From positions 3,596,001-3,660,000 of the forward strand of contig NZ_CP163520.1 in NCBI RefSeq assembly GCF_041080675.1: a DNA stretch of 64,000 nucleotides, read 5' to 3'. The DNA comes from Streptomyces sp. cg36. Lineage in GTDB: Bacteria; Actinomycetota; Actinomycetes; Streptomycetales; Streptomycetaceae. A program made the position numbers and the translations under genes. Numbering within the stretch: the stretch's first letter is position 1; the number at the start of each line of letters is the position of its first letter. The notes beneath the pieces were generated by a model, which was not told where the DNA came from, did no database searches, and worked only from the letters and a program-made list of their open reading frames with translations. Shown in pieces: positions 26,390 through 35,619 of this stretch.

Positions 26390-27901
26390 ATGATCACACG
26401 CAGGTCGTTCATCGGGATGGCGGGCGCCGGAGCCGCGGCCCTGTCCCTGTCGGGGTTCACCACCGCCACCGCCACGACCACCAGCCAGTGGGACCGGCTG
26501 CGCGCGAACCTGAAGGGCACACTGGTGCTGCCCTCCGACTCCTCGTACACGGCGGCCAAGACCGTCGAGTACGGCCAGTTCAGCCTGACCAACCCGCAGG
26601 CCGTCGTCTACGCGGCCAACGCCAATGACGTGACGAACAGCCTGATCTTCGCCCAGTACCACGACATCCCGGTGACGGCCCGCAGCGGCGGCCACAGCGG
26701 CGGCGGGTACTCCACCACCAGCGGCCTGATCATCGACGTGTCGCACCTCAACGCGGTGACGGCGGGCCCCGGCACGGCGACCGTCGGCGGCGGTACGCAG
26801 CTGGTGGACGTCGTCAACGGCCTCGGCGCGAGCGGCCTGGCCATCCCCGGCGGCATGTTCCCGACCGTCGCGCTCGGCGGCTTCCTCCAGGGCGGCGGGG
26901 TCGGCCTGCTCACCCGGCACGCGGGACTCGGCGCCGACAAGGTGACCTCGGCGAAGGTGGTGCTCGCCAGCGGTCGCCAGGTCACCGCGTCGCCGACCTC
27001 CAACCCCGACCTGTACTGGGCGATCCGCGGTGGCGGCGGCGGCAACTTCGGCATCGTGACCCAGTACACGGTCACCCCGACCGCCGTCCCGAACCTGAAC
27101 GTGGCCGAGCTGCTGTTCAGCTACGACCACGCCGTGGGCGCGATGCACGGCCTCACCCAGTGGCTGGAAACCGCGCCCACCACGTTCGGCAGCCGCTCCA
27201 ACATCGACCTGTTCGACGCGGCGGCGGGCAACCCGCCGCTGGTCACCCTGCTGGTGGCGTCCGTGGGCACGCGCGCGGAGTTCGACACGGAGATCGCCCG
27301 CCTGATCGCGCTGACGGGCGCGGCACCGATCCAGCAGAACGTCTACACGGACACGTACCAGTCCGCGATGATGAAGATCTTCGGCTGCGGCGCGTACTCG
27401 CAGCAGCAGTGCCACAACAACACCTGGGACCCCACGAACGGCAAGCTCGCCCCGTTCGGCCACGTCCTGGGCCGCGGCCGGCTGCTGAGCAAGTCCCCCA
27501 CAGAGACGGAGTGGGCCCGGCTGGTCGGCGTCTTCGACACCGAGCGCACGGCGGGCCACTTCCACAAGTTCGAGATCATGGCGCTGGGGGGCGCGGCCAA
27601 CAAGGTCTCCCGCACCTCCACGGCATACGTCCACCGCGACAGCACGCTGCTGATGTCGTACTACACCTTCGCGTACGGCATCCTCTCCGGCGCCGAACTG
27701 ACCTCCGCCCAGAACTTCGTCGACAACGGCTTCACCGCGGTGGACCCGATCTCGAAGGGCGAGTCCTACCAGAACTTCATCGACCCGGCCCTGACGAACT
27801 GGCGCTCGGCCTACTACGGCGAGAACTACGGCCGCCTGTCCGCCATCAAGTCGAAGTACGACCCGTACGGCGTGTTCGCGTTCGCCCAGGGAATCAACTG
27901 A
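26390..27901 (+). CDS. Tat-exported FAD-binding oxidoreductase (BBE type)
   Basis: Predicted secreted flavoenzyme of 503 residues. The Tat signal has the twin arginine in TRRSFIGMAG and an Ala/Ser hydrophobic core. The FAD-binding PCMH domain (about 60-230) contains ARSGGHSGGGYS, whose histidine is the usual covalent FAD site. The C-terminus matches the berberine-bridge-like end (NWRSAYYGENYGRLSAIKSKYDPYGVFAFAQGI). The second covalent site (a Cys) is not seen in GFLQGGGVGLLTRHAG, so flavin attachment is probably single. The substrate (sugar, alkaloid or polyketide) is unknown. The start ATG 26390 has GGGGAGAG upstream. Before integration of the element, this gene converged directly on tRNA-Thr. 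Confidence 0.9.
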   Translation: MITRRSFIGMAGAGAAALSLSGFTTATATTTSQWDRLRANLKGTLVLPSDSSYTAAKTVEYGQFSLTNPQAVVYAANANDVTNSLIFAQYHDIPVTARSGGHSGGGYSTTSGLIIDVSHLNAVTAGPGTATVGGGTQLVDVVNGLGASGLAIPGGMFPTVALGGFLQGGGVGLLTRHAGLGADKVTSAKVVLASGRQVTASPTSNPDLYWAIRGGGGGNFGIVTQYTVTPTAVPNLNVAELLFSYDHAVGAMHGLTQWLETAPTTFGSRSNIDLFDAAAGNPPLVTLLVASVGTRAEFDTEIARLIALTGAAPIQQNVYTDTYQSAMMKIFGCGAYSQQQCHNNTWDPTNGKLAPFGHVLGRGRLLSKSPTETEWARLVGVFDTERTAGHFHKFEIMALGGAANKVSRTSTAYVHRDSTLLMSYYTFAYGILSGAELTSAQNFVDNGFTAVDPISKGESYQNFIDPALTNWRSAYYGENYGRLSAIKSKYDPYGVFAFAQGIN

Positions 27902-27947
27902 CCCACCCACCCCGGCACGCCCCAGGCGCTGCCCATCTGAACGACGA

Positions 27948-27980
27948 AACCCCAGGTCGGAAGGGATCCGACCTGGGGTT
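27948..27980. terminator. strong hairpin between the FAD oxidase gene and the left att site
   Basis: Perfect 13-bp arms, 27948-27960 and 27968-27980, with a 7-nt loop and AA/TT at the ends. It terminates the FAD oxidase transcript. Before integration it would also have served the tRNA-Thr gene reading toward it, since it lies immediately beyond the tRNA 3' end in the empty-site arrangement. Confidence 0.85.
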
Positions 27981-27984
27981 CTCG

Positions 27985-28030
27985 CTGAGCCGCCTTCGGG
28001 ATTCGAACCCGAGACCTACGCATTACGAGT
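27985..28030. repeat. attL: 46-bp copy of the 3' half of tRNA-Thr
   Basis: It is identical over 46 bp to 55826-55871 and covers the tRNA from the anticodon loop to the 3' end plus 4 nt. The next base on each side differs. This is the duplicated core expected from tyrosine-integrase insertion into a tRNA gene; the copy lacks the 5' half, so it is not a functional tRNA. Confidence 0.95.
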
Positions 28031-28254
28031 TGTCAGATATTGATCCTGGGACGGCCGGGAGCTTCCGCGAATGACGTTCCATACCTGTTCAGAATGGTTG
28101 ACGGATCTCATCGGACGATGGTGGATGGCTGCAGAGCTAGTAGCCATTGAGACCACAACCGAGACCGCAGCCGCCCGAGTCAGTAGATTTACGGCGGGCT
28201 CCCCACACCCCTTATAACCTGCTCTCTCATGAATAGGACCCTGCCAGAGATCTT
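28031..28254. other. non-coding left end of the element
   Basis: This 224-bp stretch of lower GC just inside attL has no supported gene. It probably contains arm sites used in excision or simply degraded sequence. Confidence 0.3.
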
Positions 28255-28418
28255 ATGGGGATGGTCTCAAAATGCCACCTGATTCGGATGCCTCAACGCC
28301 CCGCCGGGGTGCCGGAATCCCAAAAGATCGACTTCCCGCCTGTCCGCAACGGCATCGACTACCTCATCAAGAGTGAGGTCGGTCCCCGCGATATCAAGTA
28401 CGCGGTGCTCCACTCAAC
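28255..28418 (+). pseudogene. fragment of a conserved actinobacterial hypothetical gene
   Basis: The frame from ATG 28255 reads a plausible protein segment, KIDFPPVRNGIDYLIKSEV then GPRDIKYAVLHS. This resembles the N-terminus of a Streptomyces hypothetical family I partly recall. The frame then crosses, out of register, into HIT-family sequence. It looks like a truncated 5' end fused to the next remnant, not an intact gene. Confidence 0.35.
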
Positions 28419-28691
28419 GATGCTGAGCACGACAGCATTATTGCCCTGCGAGATCTTCGGCCGGCCCTCCTGGAAACCGATCCAAACATCGCTGGTTTCA
28501 ATGTTGGCGTCAATTACGGAGGGACTGCTGCACAACCAGTCGAGCATGCTCGCATTCATCTGATTCCACGGATGGCGGGTGATATTACCGAGCCGCGCGG
28601 CGGAGCCAGGGGGGTAATTCTTGGGAAGATGTCCTACTGGCCGCAACCCCCGAGGGACGTCGAGCATTTCCCTCGGGGCTCTCATTTCTAA
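28395..28691 (+). pseudogene. HIT-family hydrolase remnant with mutated active site
   Basis: One frame ending at TAA 28691 encodes about 98 residues matching the C-terminal two thirds of HIT proteins: LLETDPNIAGFNVGVNYGG, then the His triad region, then LIPRMAGDITEPRGGARGVILGKMSYW. The triad reads EHARIHLIP (28542-28568), so the middle, nucleophilic histidine of H-x-H-x-H is arginine (CGC). There is no start codon or N-terminal half. Truncation plus loss of the key residue marks a dead gene. Confidence 0.7.
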
Positions 28692-28732
28692 GGCTGGCGC
28701 TCAGTCCTCACTCACGAACAGATGATCCGCGG

Positions 28733-29776
28733 TTAGGGAAATGGCAACTGGCTGATACGCGACGCAGCGCTCAGTTGTTGACTGACTTGCGCTGGGGTAA
28801 GGGCTCCACGCTGGAACGTGTGCGCTCGGTGCCATGCGTAGTAGTGCTCACGCTCCGGCGACCACCAATCAATAGAGTGACCCAGCAGATGTTCACCTAT
28901 GTACTGGACCACGGCGGGAGCGGACGCTGCGACAGGGCTAACAGCGAGCTGTCCCCCCTCCTCGACGGCGACGAAGCCGTGCTCAAAAAGGCTGTCGCAG
29001 CCGAGTAGACACGCCAGCATGGCCACGTTGTTCAGGTCCCATCGCTCCGCCTCGCTGCACGCGGCACGCTTTTTGATATGTGCCGCAACAAGGAGGGCTC
29101 GCGGAAGCGTACGTCTACAGAGAGCACATTCGCCCTCGGACCCAGGGAGCAGGGTCTTCTTCAGGTGCCCTTGCTCTGTCCGGCGTTGAACCTCCGCGAC
29201 TGCATCCGACGGGCCGAGACGAGGCGAGGCTCCCCCGGGGCTCTGTGGCGGCACTCCACGGACGCTGTCCTCATATCCAACCAGATCCGTGAGGATAGCC
29301 CCGTCCATCTCGCTCAATGCAACGAAGCCCTGTATGTTGCGGTTGGGCTTCCAGTTCAGCAGGGAGCGAATCTCTTCCATCGGGAAGTCAATGCCCCGCA
29401 CGCTGGTGAGGGCGTACATGTACTCCCACGTCTGCTCCGTCCGGTCATCAACGCCCCACAAGCGCAGCGCAAGAGCAGGGTTATGCCACGCTAGAGCTAC
29501 TGTGCCGACGAGGTACAGGCGCTTGCTGCCCGAGAAGAAGACGACGTCTCCATCCTGCATCTTGCGAATCTGTGGCAGATTGGCCCCGCCGATGCCTGGC
29601 GTGACCCCCCACAATTGCGCCTTCCCAGCAGGGAAGAGATCGTTCAACGATTGCAAGACCGTGGGATCAAACAGATCGGCGTGGCTCGCCAGATCGACTG
29701 GCTGCAGGATGGTGTCCTTGTAGTGTTCCCGAACGGCCGGCCGCTTCAGACTCGCTGGCTGTGCGAAAACGGTCAT
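28733..29776 (-). CDS. HNH endonuclease with an N-terminal PUA/EVE-like region, candidate modification-dependent nuclease
   Basis: Protein of 347 residues. The C-terminal part (about 210-300) is an HNH nuclease: a CALCRR zinc-knuckle start, VAAHIKKRAACSEAERWDLNNVAMLACLLGCDSLFEHGFVAV. This has the AHI-D-N-L-CD-LFEHG pattern of predicted restriction HNH enzymes. The N-terminal part (about 30-160) has the run of strands LWGVTPG, GDVVFFSG, YLVGTVALAW and LRLWGVDD, which suggests a PUA/EVE/SRA-like modified-base reader. That assignment is by eye only. ATG 29776 has GGGGGAGG 6 nt upstream. It stands alone between debris, as cargo of the element. Reader-plus-HNH proteins act as type IV restriction enzymes. 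Confidence 0.65.
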   Translation of the reverse strand: MTVFAQPASLKRPAVREHYKDTILQPVDLASHADLFDPTVLQSLNDLFPAGKAQLWGVTPGIGGANLPQIRKMQDGDVVFFSGSKRLYLVGTVALAWHNPALALRLWGVDDRTEQTWEYMYALTSVRGIDFPMEEIRSLLNWKPNRNIQGFVALSEMDGAILTDLVGYEDSVRGVPPQSPGGASPRLGPSDAVAEVQRRTEQGHLKKTLLPGSEGECALCRRTLPRALLVAAHIKKRAACSEAERWDLNNVAMLACLLGCDSLFEHGFVAVEEGGQLAVSPVAASAPAVVQYIGEHLLGHSIDWWSPEREHYYAWHRAHTFQRGALTPAQVSQQLSAASRISQLPFP

Positions 29777-30023
29777 GCTGAGCCTCCCCCTTGTTCTGGT
29801 CCCGTTGTAACCAACTGTGGTTGACAGGTCTATCACCACGTGCTGACAGCAAGTCACCTCAGGACCCGATCACGTCGACCCGTAGACGAGCGGAGTCCGG
29901 CTCCGCCGACCAACGACGGCCAAGTGCACCGAGGCGAAACCTAGGAGCAGCAGCCACTCTGCCCCATCGCTTGCCGCCGCTAGGTTCTGTCCGGCGGATC
30001 ATGGCGTCGTAGGCTTCAGGTCC

Positions 30024-30368
30024 ATGCACAGCACCTTGACGGAGCACGCCCGGTGTCTCTATGGAGACGAGTACCGACCCACACCGGAGTGTGACCAGGA
30101 ACACCGGGAGCACTACTTCGTTGAGGAGCTGACCTTCGCGGACGCGGAAGACATCCTCAGCATGCTGCGTGAGCTCAGTCCGCACGTGGTTGACGGCCAG
30201 CCGCCGGTCTGGGTGCAGAATCTGGCCTATCGGCTGATTGTGCTGCAGCGGCCGAGCGAGCCGACGCTCATATGCGAGGCTGCCTTGAACCTGTGGTTTC
30301 ACGGACCGGGTTGGGATGGCATCGCGGCGGACCTGGAGAGGCGGGCCGATGCCCTTGGAGCTGGGTGA
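30024..30368 (+). CDS. conserved hypothetical protein
   Basis: Acidic protein of 114 residues (HARCLYGDEYRPTPECDQEHREHYFVEELTFADAEDILSML at the start, with a helical C-terminus). I do not recognise a domain; composition and codon use look like a real gene, and similar short proteins are common in Streptomyces. No strong ribosome binding site precedes ATG 30024 (CAGGTCC only). It is flanked by the HNH gene and a decayed transposase. Confidence 0.55.
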   Translation: MHSTLTEHARCLYGDEYRPTPECDQEHREHYFVEELTFADAEDILSMLRELSPHVVDGQPPVWVQNLAYRLIVLQRPSEPTLICEAALNLWFHGPGWDGIAADLERRADALGAG

Positions 30369-31245
30369 TCATGGCTTGAGCCAGAGACGGATCGAGGCCA
30401 CGGTGCCGATGCTGCGGAAGACATAGGCACGCTCGTCGAATCTTGTGGCCACGACTCGGAAATTTTTCATGGCATTGATCGCCCGCTGGACTTCGTTCGC
30501 GCGTTTGCAGATCGTCTTGCCGGAGCCGGTGGGCCTCCCACCACGACTGCCGCGGCCCCTGCGGTTGGCCCGCTGGTTGCCCGGCTCGGGAATGGTGTGC
30601 TTCATCTGCTGTCTCCGCAGCTAGTGGCGCTTGCGATGAGAGGAGTACGCCTCGTCACCGCCGAGACAGTCCGGCCGTGTGCGGGGACGCCCGGCGCCGA
30701 GGTAGCCGATGCGGATACGTTTCATGACGGGGATGAGCCGCGGGCCTTCGCCCCACTGGACCGGAGTGATCAGCAGGGCCAGGGGCAGCGCCCGCCTTCC
30801 CCAGCCAGATGAATCCTGCAGGTGAAGCGACCCCGGGAGCGTCCGAGTCCCTCGTCGGGCCTGTGCTGCCGGGGCGCACACCCTTCCCGCCCCCTGAGAG
30901 TCTCGTGCAGGCCCCGCCGGCGTGCTGCTGGTGGAACCCGCAGGTGGTGAAGTCCACGGCACCATGGGCCAGTCGATGGGGCCTTCCGCGACAGCGTCCG
31001 CCGGGACTGCGGCGAAGATCATGTCCTACGTGCAGTCCGCAGACCAGCGCCTATGCCGCTCGTGCATGGTCTTCCACCCGCCGAAAGGCTCGGGTAGATC
31101 CCGTCACGGCACCCCGGTGCGCTGACGGAAGATGATCCCGTTGATCACCCTGCGATGACCCTTCCAGCGCCCGATCCGTTGCCCGGGCTTCGGCAGGTAT
31201 GGCCTGCCGCACCCATTCCCTGCTCGTGAGCCCCCATGAACACGC
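30369..31245 (-). pseudogene. decayed IS5-type transposase
   Basis: All regions of an IS5-like DDE transposase can be read in order on the minus strand, but in different frames. From the 5' end they are LTSREWVRQ, then GQRIGRWKGHRRVINGIIFRQRTGVP, a TGA where tryptophan is expected, RDLPEPFGGWKTMHERHRRWSADCT, a TAG, then IDWPM, ITPVQWGEGPRLIPVMKRIRI, RPRTRPDCLGGDEAYSS, and after a frameshift HTIPEPGNQRANRRGRGSRGGRPTG and FRVVATRFDERAYVFRSIGTVASIRLWLKP. Two nonsense codons and at least three frameshifts make it non-functional. Terminal inverted repeats could not be defined. Confidence 0.8.
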
Positions 31246-31366
31246 CCATGACTCGAACCCGAGACAGGTCACATGATCCGCTGGACAAGCCCTAGCTATT
31301 GCCTTGGTGAGGGCCAAATTCCCGGCACAGCAAAAAGAGCCTCGCAATTCTCGCAAGGCAGAGAAA

Positions 31367-31408
31367 AGCCCGGCCGCTGACGACGGGGGATGCATCAGCG
31401 GCCGGGCT
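31367..31408. terminator. strong hairpin after the STAND/WD40 gene
   Basis: Perfect 14-bp arms, 31367-31380 and 31395-31408, with a 14-nt loop, located about 90 bp beyond the stop codon of the leftward STAND/WD40 gene. AAAA precedes the left arm, so a U-tract follows the hairpin in the leftward transcript. Confidence 0.8.
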
Positions 31409-31495
31409 GCGACCAACAGTAACAACCCTGCTTACGCTGCGGGAATGGGCTACGGGGCCATACCGGGCACTTGTGACTGGGATCACATCTCGTGG

Positions 31496-34400
31496 TTACC
31501 CGTCGCAGGGAGGCGCGTACGACAGACGAGGTAGATTCTCACGCCATTTATCCGGCGTCAGGACACCCTGAGTGGTCGCACAAATACGCTCGATGGCCTC
31601 ATCGGCATCCAGGTTCCACAGCCGGACCGTATCGCTGCCGCTCGACACCCCGAGCATGTGGCTGTTGGGGCTGAACGACAGGAAATTTCCCGTCTTGGCG
31701 TTGGGGCTCATCGACTGGCCGATGGGCGTGGCCTTGGACGGGCGGCCGACGTTCCAGAGCCGGACCGCGTTGTCGTTGCCGCCGCTTGCCAGGGTGCGGC
31801 CGTCCTGGCTGAACGTCAGTGACACGACCGCTTCGGTGTGGCCGATGAGGGGCGAGCCCAGCCGGTCGGCCTTGAGCGGGTCGATGATGTTCCAGAGGCG
31901 GACGGTGTCGTCGTCGCTGCCGCTGGCCAGCGTATGGCCGTCCGGGCTGTAGGCGAGCGTGTTGACGGGCCCGAGGTGCCCCATCAGCGGCGCGCCGAGT
32001 GGGGAGACGCGCCGCGGGTCGGCCGTGTTCCACAGCCGGACGGTGCCGTCCGCGCTGCCGCTGGCGAGAGTGTGGCCGTCCCTGCTGAAGACCAGGGAGT
32101 TGACGTAGCCCTTGTGGCCCGAGAGCGGCGCGCCAAGGGGAAGCGGCTGAGCCGGGCTACCGACGTTCCACAGCTGGATCGTGCGGTCGTCGTACGCGGT
32201 CGCCAGCGTGCGCCCGTCCGGGCTGAACGCCAGTGCCTCGGGTCCGGAGAACCGGGTGCGCAGCACGATGGACGCCCCGTAGGCACTGGGCCGGGTCGGG
32301 TCGGTGACGTTCCACAGCTGCACCGCGCTGTTCCGCATCAGCACCGCGAGCGTGCGGCCGTCCGGGGAGAACGCCAGCGAGCGGACGTCACCGTCCCCCG
32401 GCGTGAACGGCTCGCTCAGCGACACGGGCCGGTTGGGAGCCGCCACGTTCCACAGCCGCACCCGGTGATCGCGCGCGGCCGTGGCCAGCACCCGGCCGTC
32501 CGGGCGGAACGCTCCGATGCGGCCGATCATGTCGGAAGTCGGTATCGACCACAGCCGCACCTTGCTGTCGCCGCTCCCGGTAGCCAGGGTCCGGCCGTCG
32601 GGGCTGAAGCTCAGGGCGTACATCTCACCGCTGCTCCCGGCGAGGGGCTCGCCGACCTGGGACGGGTACGCCGGATCGCTGACGTTCCACAGGCTCGCCG
32701 TGCTGTCCGCGCTGGCGGCGGCGAGCTTGGTGTCATCGGGGCTGAAGGCCACCGACCAGACGGGACCGGTGTGGCCTGTGAGCGGTGTGCCGAGCGGTGC
32801 CGCGTGACGCGGGTCGGAGATGCTCCAGAGCCGGATGGTGTCGTCCGCGCCGCCGCTGGCCAGGGTGCGGCCGTCAGGACTGAAAGCCACGGAGTGCACC
32901 GTGCCCGTGTGGCCGGTCAGCACTGTGTCGATCGGCGCGGGCCGAAGCGGATCCGATGTGTCCCACAGCCTGATCGAGCCGTCATCGCCGCCGGCCACCA
33001 GCGTCCGCCCGTCAGGGCTGAACGCCACGCAGCGTGCGGCGGCGGTGTGGCCGGTCAGGGCGCTGAGGGCTTTCGGTCGGAGCGGGTCGGCCACGTCCCA
33101 CAGCCGGACAGTGCGGTCTTCGCCGACGGAGGCCAGGGTGTGGCCGTCCGGCCGGAAGGCGATGAGATAGATCGTGCCGTGGTGGCCGGTCAGGGGCGCG
33201 CCGAGCGGCTGCGGACGGCTGGGATTGCGTACGTCCCACAGCCGGATCGTCCCGTCGTCCGAAGCGCTGGCGAGGGTGTGGCCGTCGGGGCTGAAGACCG
33301 CGCTGCTCACCCAGCTCGTGTGACCGGTGAGGGGTACGCCGAGCGGCTTGGGGTGGGCGCGGTCCGACACGTCCCACAGTCGAATGGTCCGGTCGTAGCT
33401 GGCGGTCGCCAGGATCCGCCCGTTCGGGCTGAACGAGGTGAGGTAGACGGCTCCGGTGTGGCCCAGGAGCGGAGTGGCCAGCGGAGCGTTGACGATCGAG
33501 ATCAGGCGGTTCTTCGCGCCTTCGTCGTGAGGCCGCCGGTTGTGCGCCACCAAGGCGAGCTGCGCGGAGAGCGAGGGGTCCGTGTGCTGAGCCCGATCGG
33601 CTTCGGCCACCACCTGCTCGAACACGGCATCGTCGCGCTGCTCCCGTGCGACCAGCGCTGAACAGACAGCCAGAACCGCCAGGACGACCAGCGCCGCAAT
33701 CGCGCTGCGGCTGATCCAGACCATGCGCTTGCGCAGCCTCACCGAAGCGGCCAGGAACTCCACGGCGCTCCGGGTCAGGAAGGTGTCACCGGCCGACTTG
33801 GCCCAGGCGCGGGCCTGCTCCAGACGAGAACCCCGGTAGAGCAGCGAAGTGTCCCGCTCCGAGTCCTCCCAGGCCCTGCCGTCCTCCTCCAGCCGCTGGC
33901 GCAGCAGATGGTCGTTCCTGTCCTCGTCGATCCACTCGCGCAGGCGCGGCCAGGCATGGAGGAGCGCCTCGTGGGTGATCTCCACGGTCTCGGCGTCGAG
34001 CGTCACCAATCGGGCGCGGACCAGCGCTTCGAGGGATTCCTCAGTCCGGTTGGGGTCCGTCGACTCCTCCGCCAGCTGGCGCCGCGTCCCCCGCCTGCGG
34101 GTGGCCTGGGTGTCCTCGTTCAGCTTGACCAGCCGGAGCAGGAGCAGCCTCGCGGCCGTACGCGCCGCCGGGTCGAGGCCCGACCAGGCTCGCTCGGCGG
34201 TCGCGGCCACCGCTCCCTGGATTCCGCCCGCGGCGCGGTAGCCGGCCAGCGTGAGCCGTCCCGCCTTCCGTCGCTGCCAGGTGGCGAGAAGGGCGTGAGA
34301 GAGGAGCGGCAGCGCCCCCGCGTCGTGCACCCCGCGGGGGCCGTCGGCGCTCACCTCTCGGACGATCAGCTCGGCCAGCCCGGGTTCGAGCTCCATGCCC

Positions 34401-35512
34401 ACGGCCTTGGCCGGGCCGGTCACCGCCTCACGCAGCTCGGCGGTGGTCAGCGGACCGAGGACCATGTGCCGGTGCTGCAGCGCGTCGGCCAGTTCGGGAT
34501 ACGCGAGGCACCGCTCGTAGAAGTCCGCGCGTATGCCGAGGACGACGACCATGGGGGCCGGCTCACCCGTCTCGGCGGGCGTGCAGGCGGCGTGGAGGAG
34601 CTGGACGAACGTGCGCCGACTCGCCTCGTCGGAGCAGAGAGTGAACGTCTCCTCGAACTGATCGACGATGACGACGGGAGAGGAGGGGCCAGAGGGAGAA
34701 GACGAGTCCCGAGTCGCCCAGGCCGTGACAGCCGATCTCACCGCGTGCGCGAACTGCGGAGTACCGGGTTCCTCCGCGGCTGATCCCTCTGTGGCGGAGA
34801 TGACGGGTGCGAGCTCGGGCATCCGGCGCGCCAGTTCCTTGAGAGGGTCGCTTCCCGGCACAAGCTGAAGTACCTGCCTCGCCGGGCCGCTGTCGTCGCT
34901 CGGGCCGCCGTTCTGCAACGCGGGCACCAGCCCGGCGTTCAACAGGGACGACTTTCCCGCTCCCGAGGCGCCCACGAGCATGACCAGGCCGCCCGTCGTC
35001 TCCGCCGCGCGGAGCTGGGTGACCAGGGCGTCCCTGCTCCGCTCCCGGCCGAAGAACCAGCGAGCGTCTTCCTGACGGTACGAGGCCAGCCCTCGGTACG
35101 GACACACGCTGCCGGGCACAGCCACGGCTTCGGCCGGAGGCCGATCGTCCTCTTCCGCGGGCGTCGCGGGGCGATCACCGACCGGGTCAGCGACGGCACG
35201 CTCCCACAGGCGCTGCCACTGCGCCAGGTCGTACAGGCCCGGAGACACGGGTGCAGGCCGCGAGCGCCGGGCCTCGGGTATGAGGACGTGCAGCACCACG
35301 GCGAGGGCGATGAACTGGGCAGGCACGTTCCTGGCCCGTCGCCAGTCGCTGATCCGCTGGGCGGAGACCCGCACGGGCCGCCCTCGCTCGTCGACACGCT
35401 GAAGCCGCACGACCGCCTCGGCGACGCGCTTGAGGGGAGGGTTGCCGGCCTCCGTGTACAGCAGCGCGAGACGTTCCGCGAAGGCTGTGCGTGCCCCTGA
35501 GTCGGAACTCAA
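31496..35512 (-). CDS. STAND NTPase with 14 WD40 repeats and a membrane helix
   Basis: Protein of 1338 residues. Residues 1-85 are a small helical domain resembling an XRE-type helix-turn-helix (VSAQRISDWRRARNVP). The nSTAND1-type NTPase (about 137-560) has PYRGLASYRQEDARWFFGRE, Walker A GASGAGKSSLLNAG at about 181-194, and VVIVDQFEETFTL as Walker B. One transmembrane helix lies near 597-620. Fourteen WD40 repeats (about 685-1300) follow the pattern GHT...FSPDGRTLASGS.D.TIRLW, enough for two seven-bladed propellers; repeats 8-10 and 14 are diverged. The start is TTG 35512, with AAGGAG 8 nt upstream. Related STAND proteins act in signalling or, in some families, phage defence. The role here is inferred from location on an element. 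Confidence 0.88.
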   Translation of the reverse strand: MSSDSGARTAFAERLALLYTEAGNPPLKRVAEAVVRLQRVDERGRPVRVSAQRISDWRRARNVPAQFIALAVVLHVLIPEARRSRPAPVSPGLYDLAQWQRLWERAVADPVGDRPATPAEEDDRPPAEAVAVPGSVCPYRGLASYRQEDARWFFGRERSRDALVTQLRAAETTGGLVMLVGASGAGKSSLLNAGLVPALQNGGPSDDSGPARQVLQLVPGSDPLKELARRMPELAPVISATEGSAAEEPGTPQFAHAVRSAVTAWATRDSSSPSGPSSPVVIVDQFEETFTLCSDEASRRTFVQLLHAACTPAETGEPAPMVVVLGIRADFYERCLAYPELADALQHRHMVLGPLTTAELREAVTGPAKAVGMELEPGLAELIVREVSADGPRGVHDAGALPLLSHALLATWQRRKAGRLTLAGYRAAGGIQGAVAATAERAWSGLDPAARTAARLLLLRLVKLNEDTQATRRRGTRRQLAEESTDPNRTEESLEALVRARLVTLDAETVEITHEALLHAWPRLREWIDEDRNDHLLRQRLEEDGRAWEDSERDTSLLYRGSRLEQARAWAKSAGDTFLTRSAVEFLAASVRLRKRMVWISRSAIAALVVLAVLAVCSALVAREQRDDAVFEQVVAEADRAQHTDPSLSAQLALVAHNRRPHDEGAKNRLISIVNAPLATPLLGHTGAVYLTSFSPNGRILATASYDRTIRLWDVSDRAHPKPLGVPLTGHTSWVSSAVFSPDGHTLASASDDGTIRLWDVRNPSRPQPLGAPLTGHHGTIYLIAFRPDGHTLASVGEDRTVRLWDVADPLRPKALSALTGHTAAARCVAFSPDGRTLVAGGDDGSIRLWDTSDPLRPAPIDTVLTGHTGTVHSVAFSPDGRTLASGGADDTIRLWSISDPRHAAPLGTPLTGHTGPVWSVAFSPDDTKLAAASADSTASLWNVSDPAYPSQVGEPLAGSSGEMYALSFSPDGRTLATGSGDSKVRLWSIPTSDMIGRIGAFRPDGRVLATAARDHRVRLWNVAAPNRPVSLSEPFTPGDGDVRSLAFSPDGRTLAVLMRNSAVQLWNVTDPTRPSAYGASIVLRTRFSGPEALAFSPDGRTLATAYDDRTIQLWNVGSPAQPLPLGAPLSGHKGYVNSLVFSRDGHTLASGSADGTVRLWNTADPRRVSPLGAPLMGHLGPVNTLAYSPDGHTLASGSDDDTVRLWNIIDPLKADRLGSPLIGHTEAVVSLTFSQDGRTLASGGNDNAVRLWNVGRPSKATPIGQSMSPNAKTGNFLSFSPNSHMLGVSSGSDTVRLWNLDADEAIERICATTQGVLTPDKWRENLPRLSYAPPCDG

Positions 35513-35619
35513 GGTCTCCACTCCTTTACTTCCCCCGCGCCTGGACATCCGGACCGGAAAACCCACCCTATACGGCTGACCTGCGGTTAAGCCGTGGACC
35601 GGACGCCAGAACCTCCTCA

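Noticed and set aside
27985..28057. Second tRNA-Thr gene at the left end
   Set aside because: Sequence matches the tRNA only from the anticodon loop to the 3' end; the 5' half is unrelated, so it is the att duplicate.
28359..28685. Minus-strand 108-codon frame at the left end of the element
   Set aside because: It is antisense to the recognisable HIT remnant and has no supporting features.
31838..33661. 607-codon plus-strand frame antisense to the WD40 region
   Set aside because: The repetitive composition mirrors the WD40 repeats on the other strand; it is not an independent gene.
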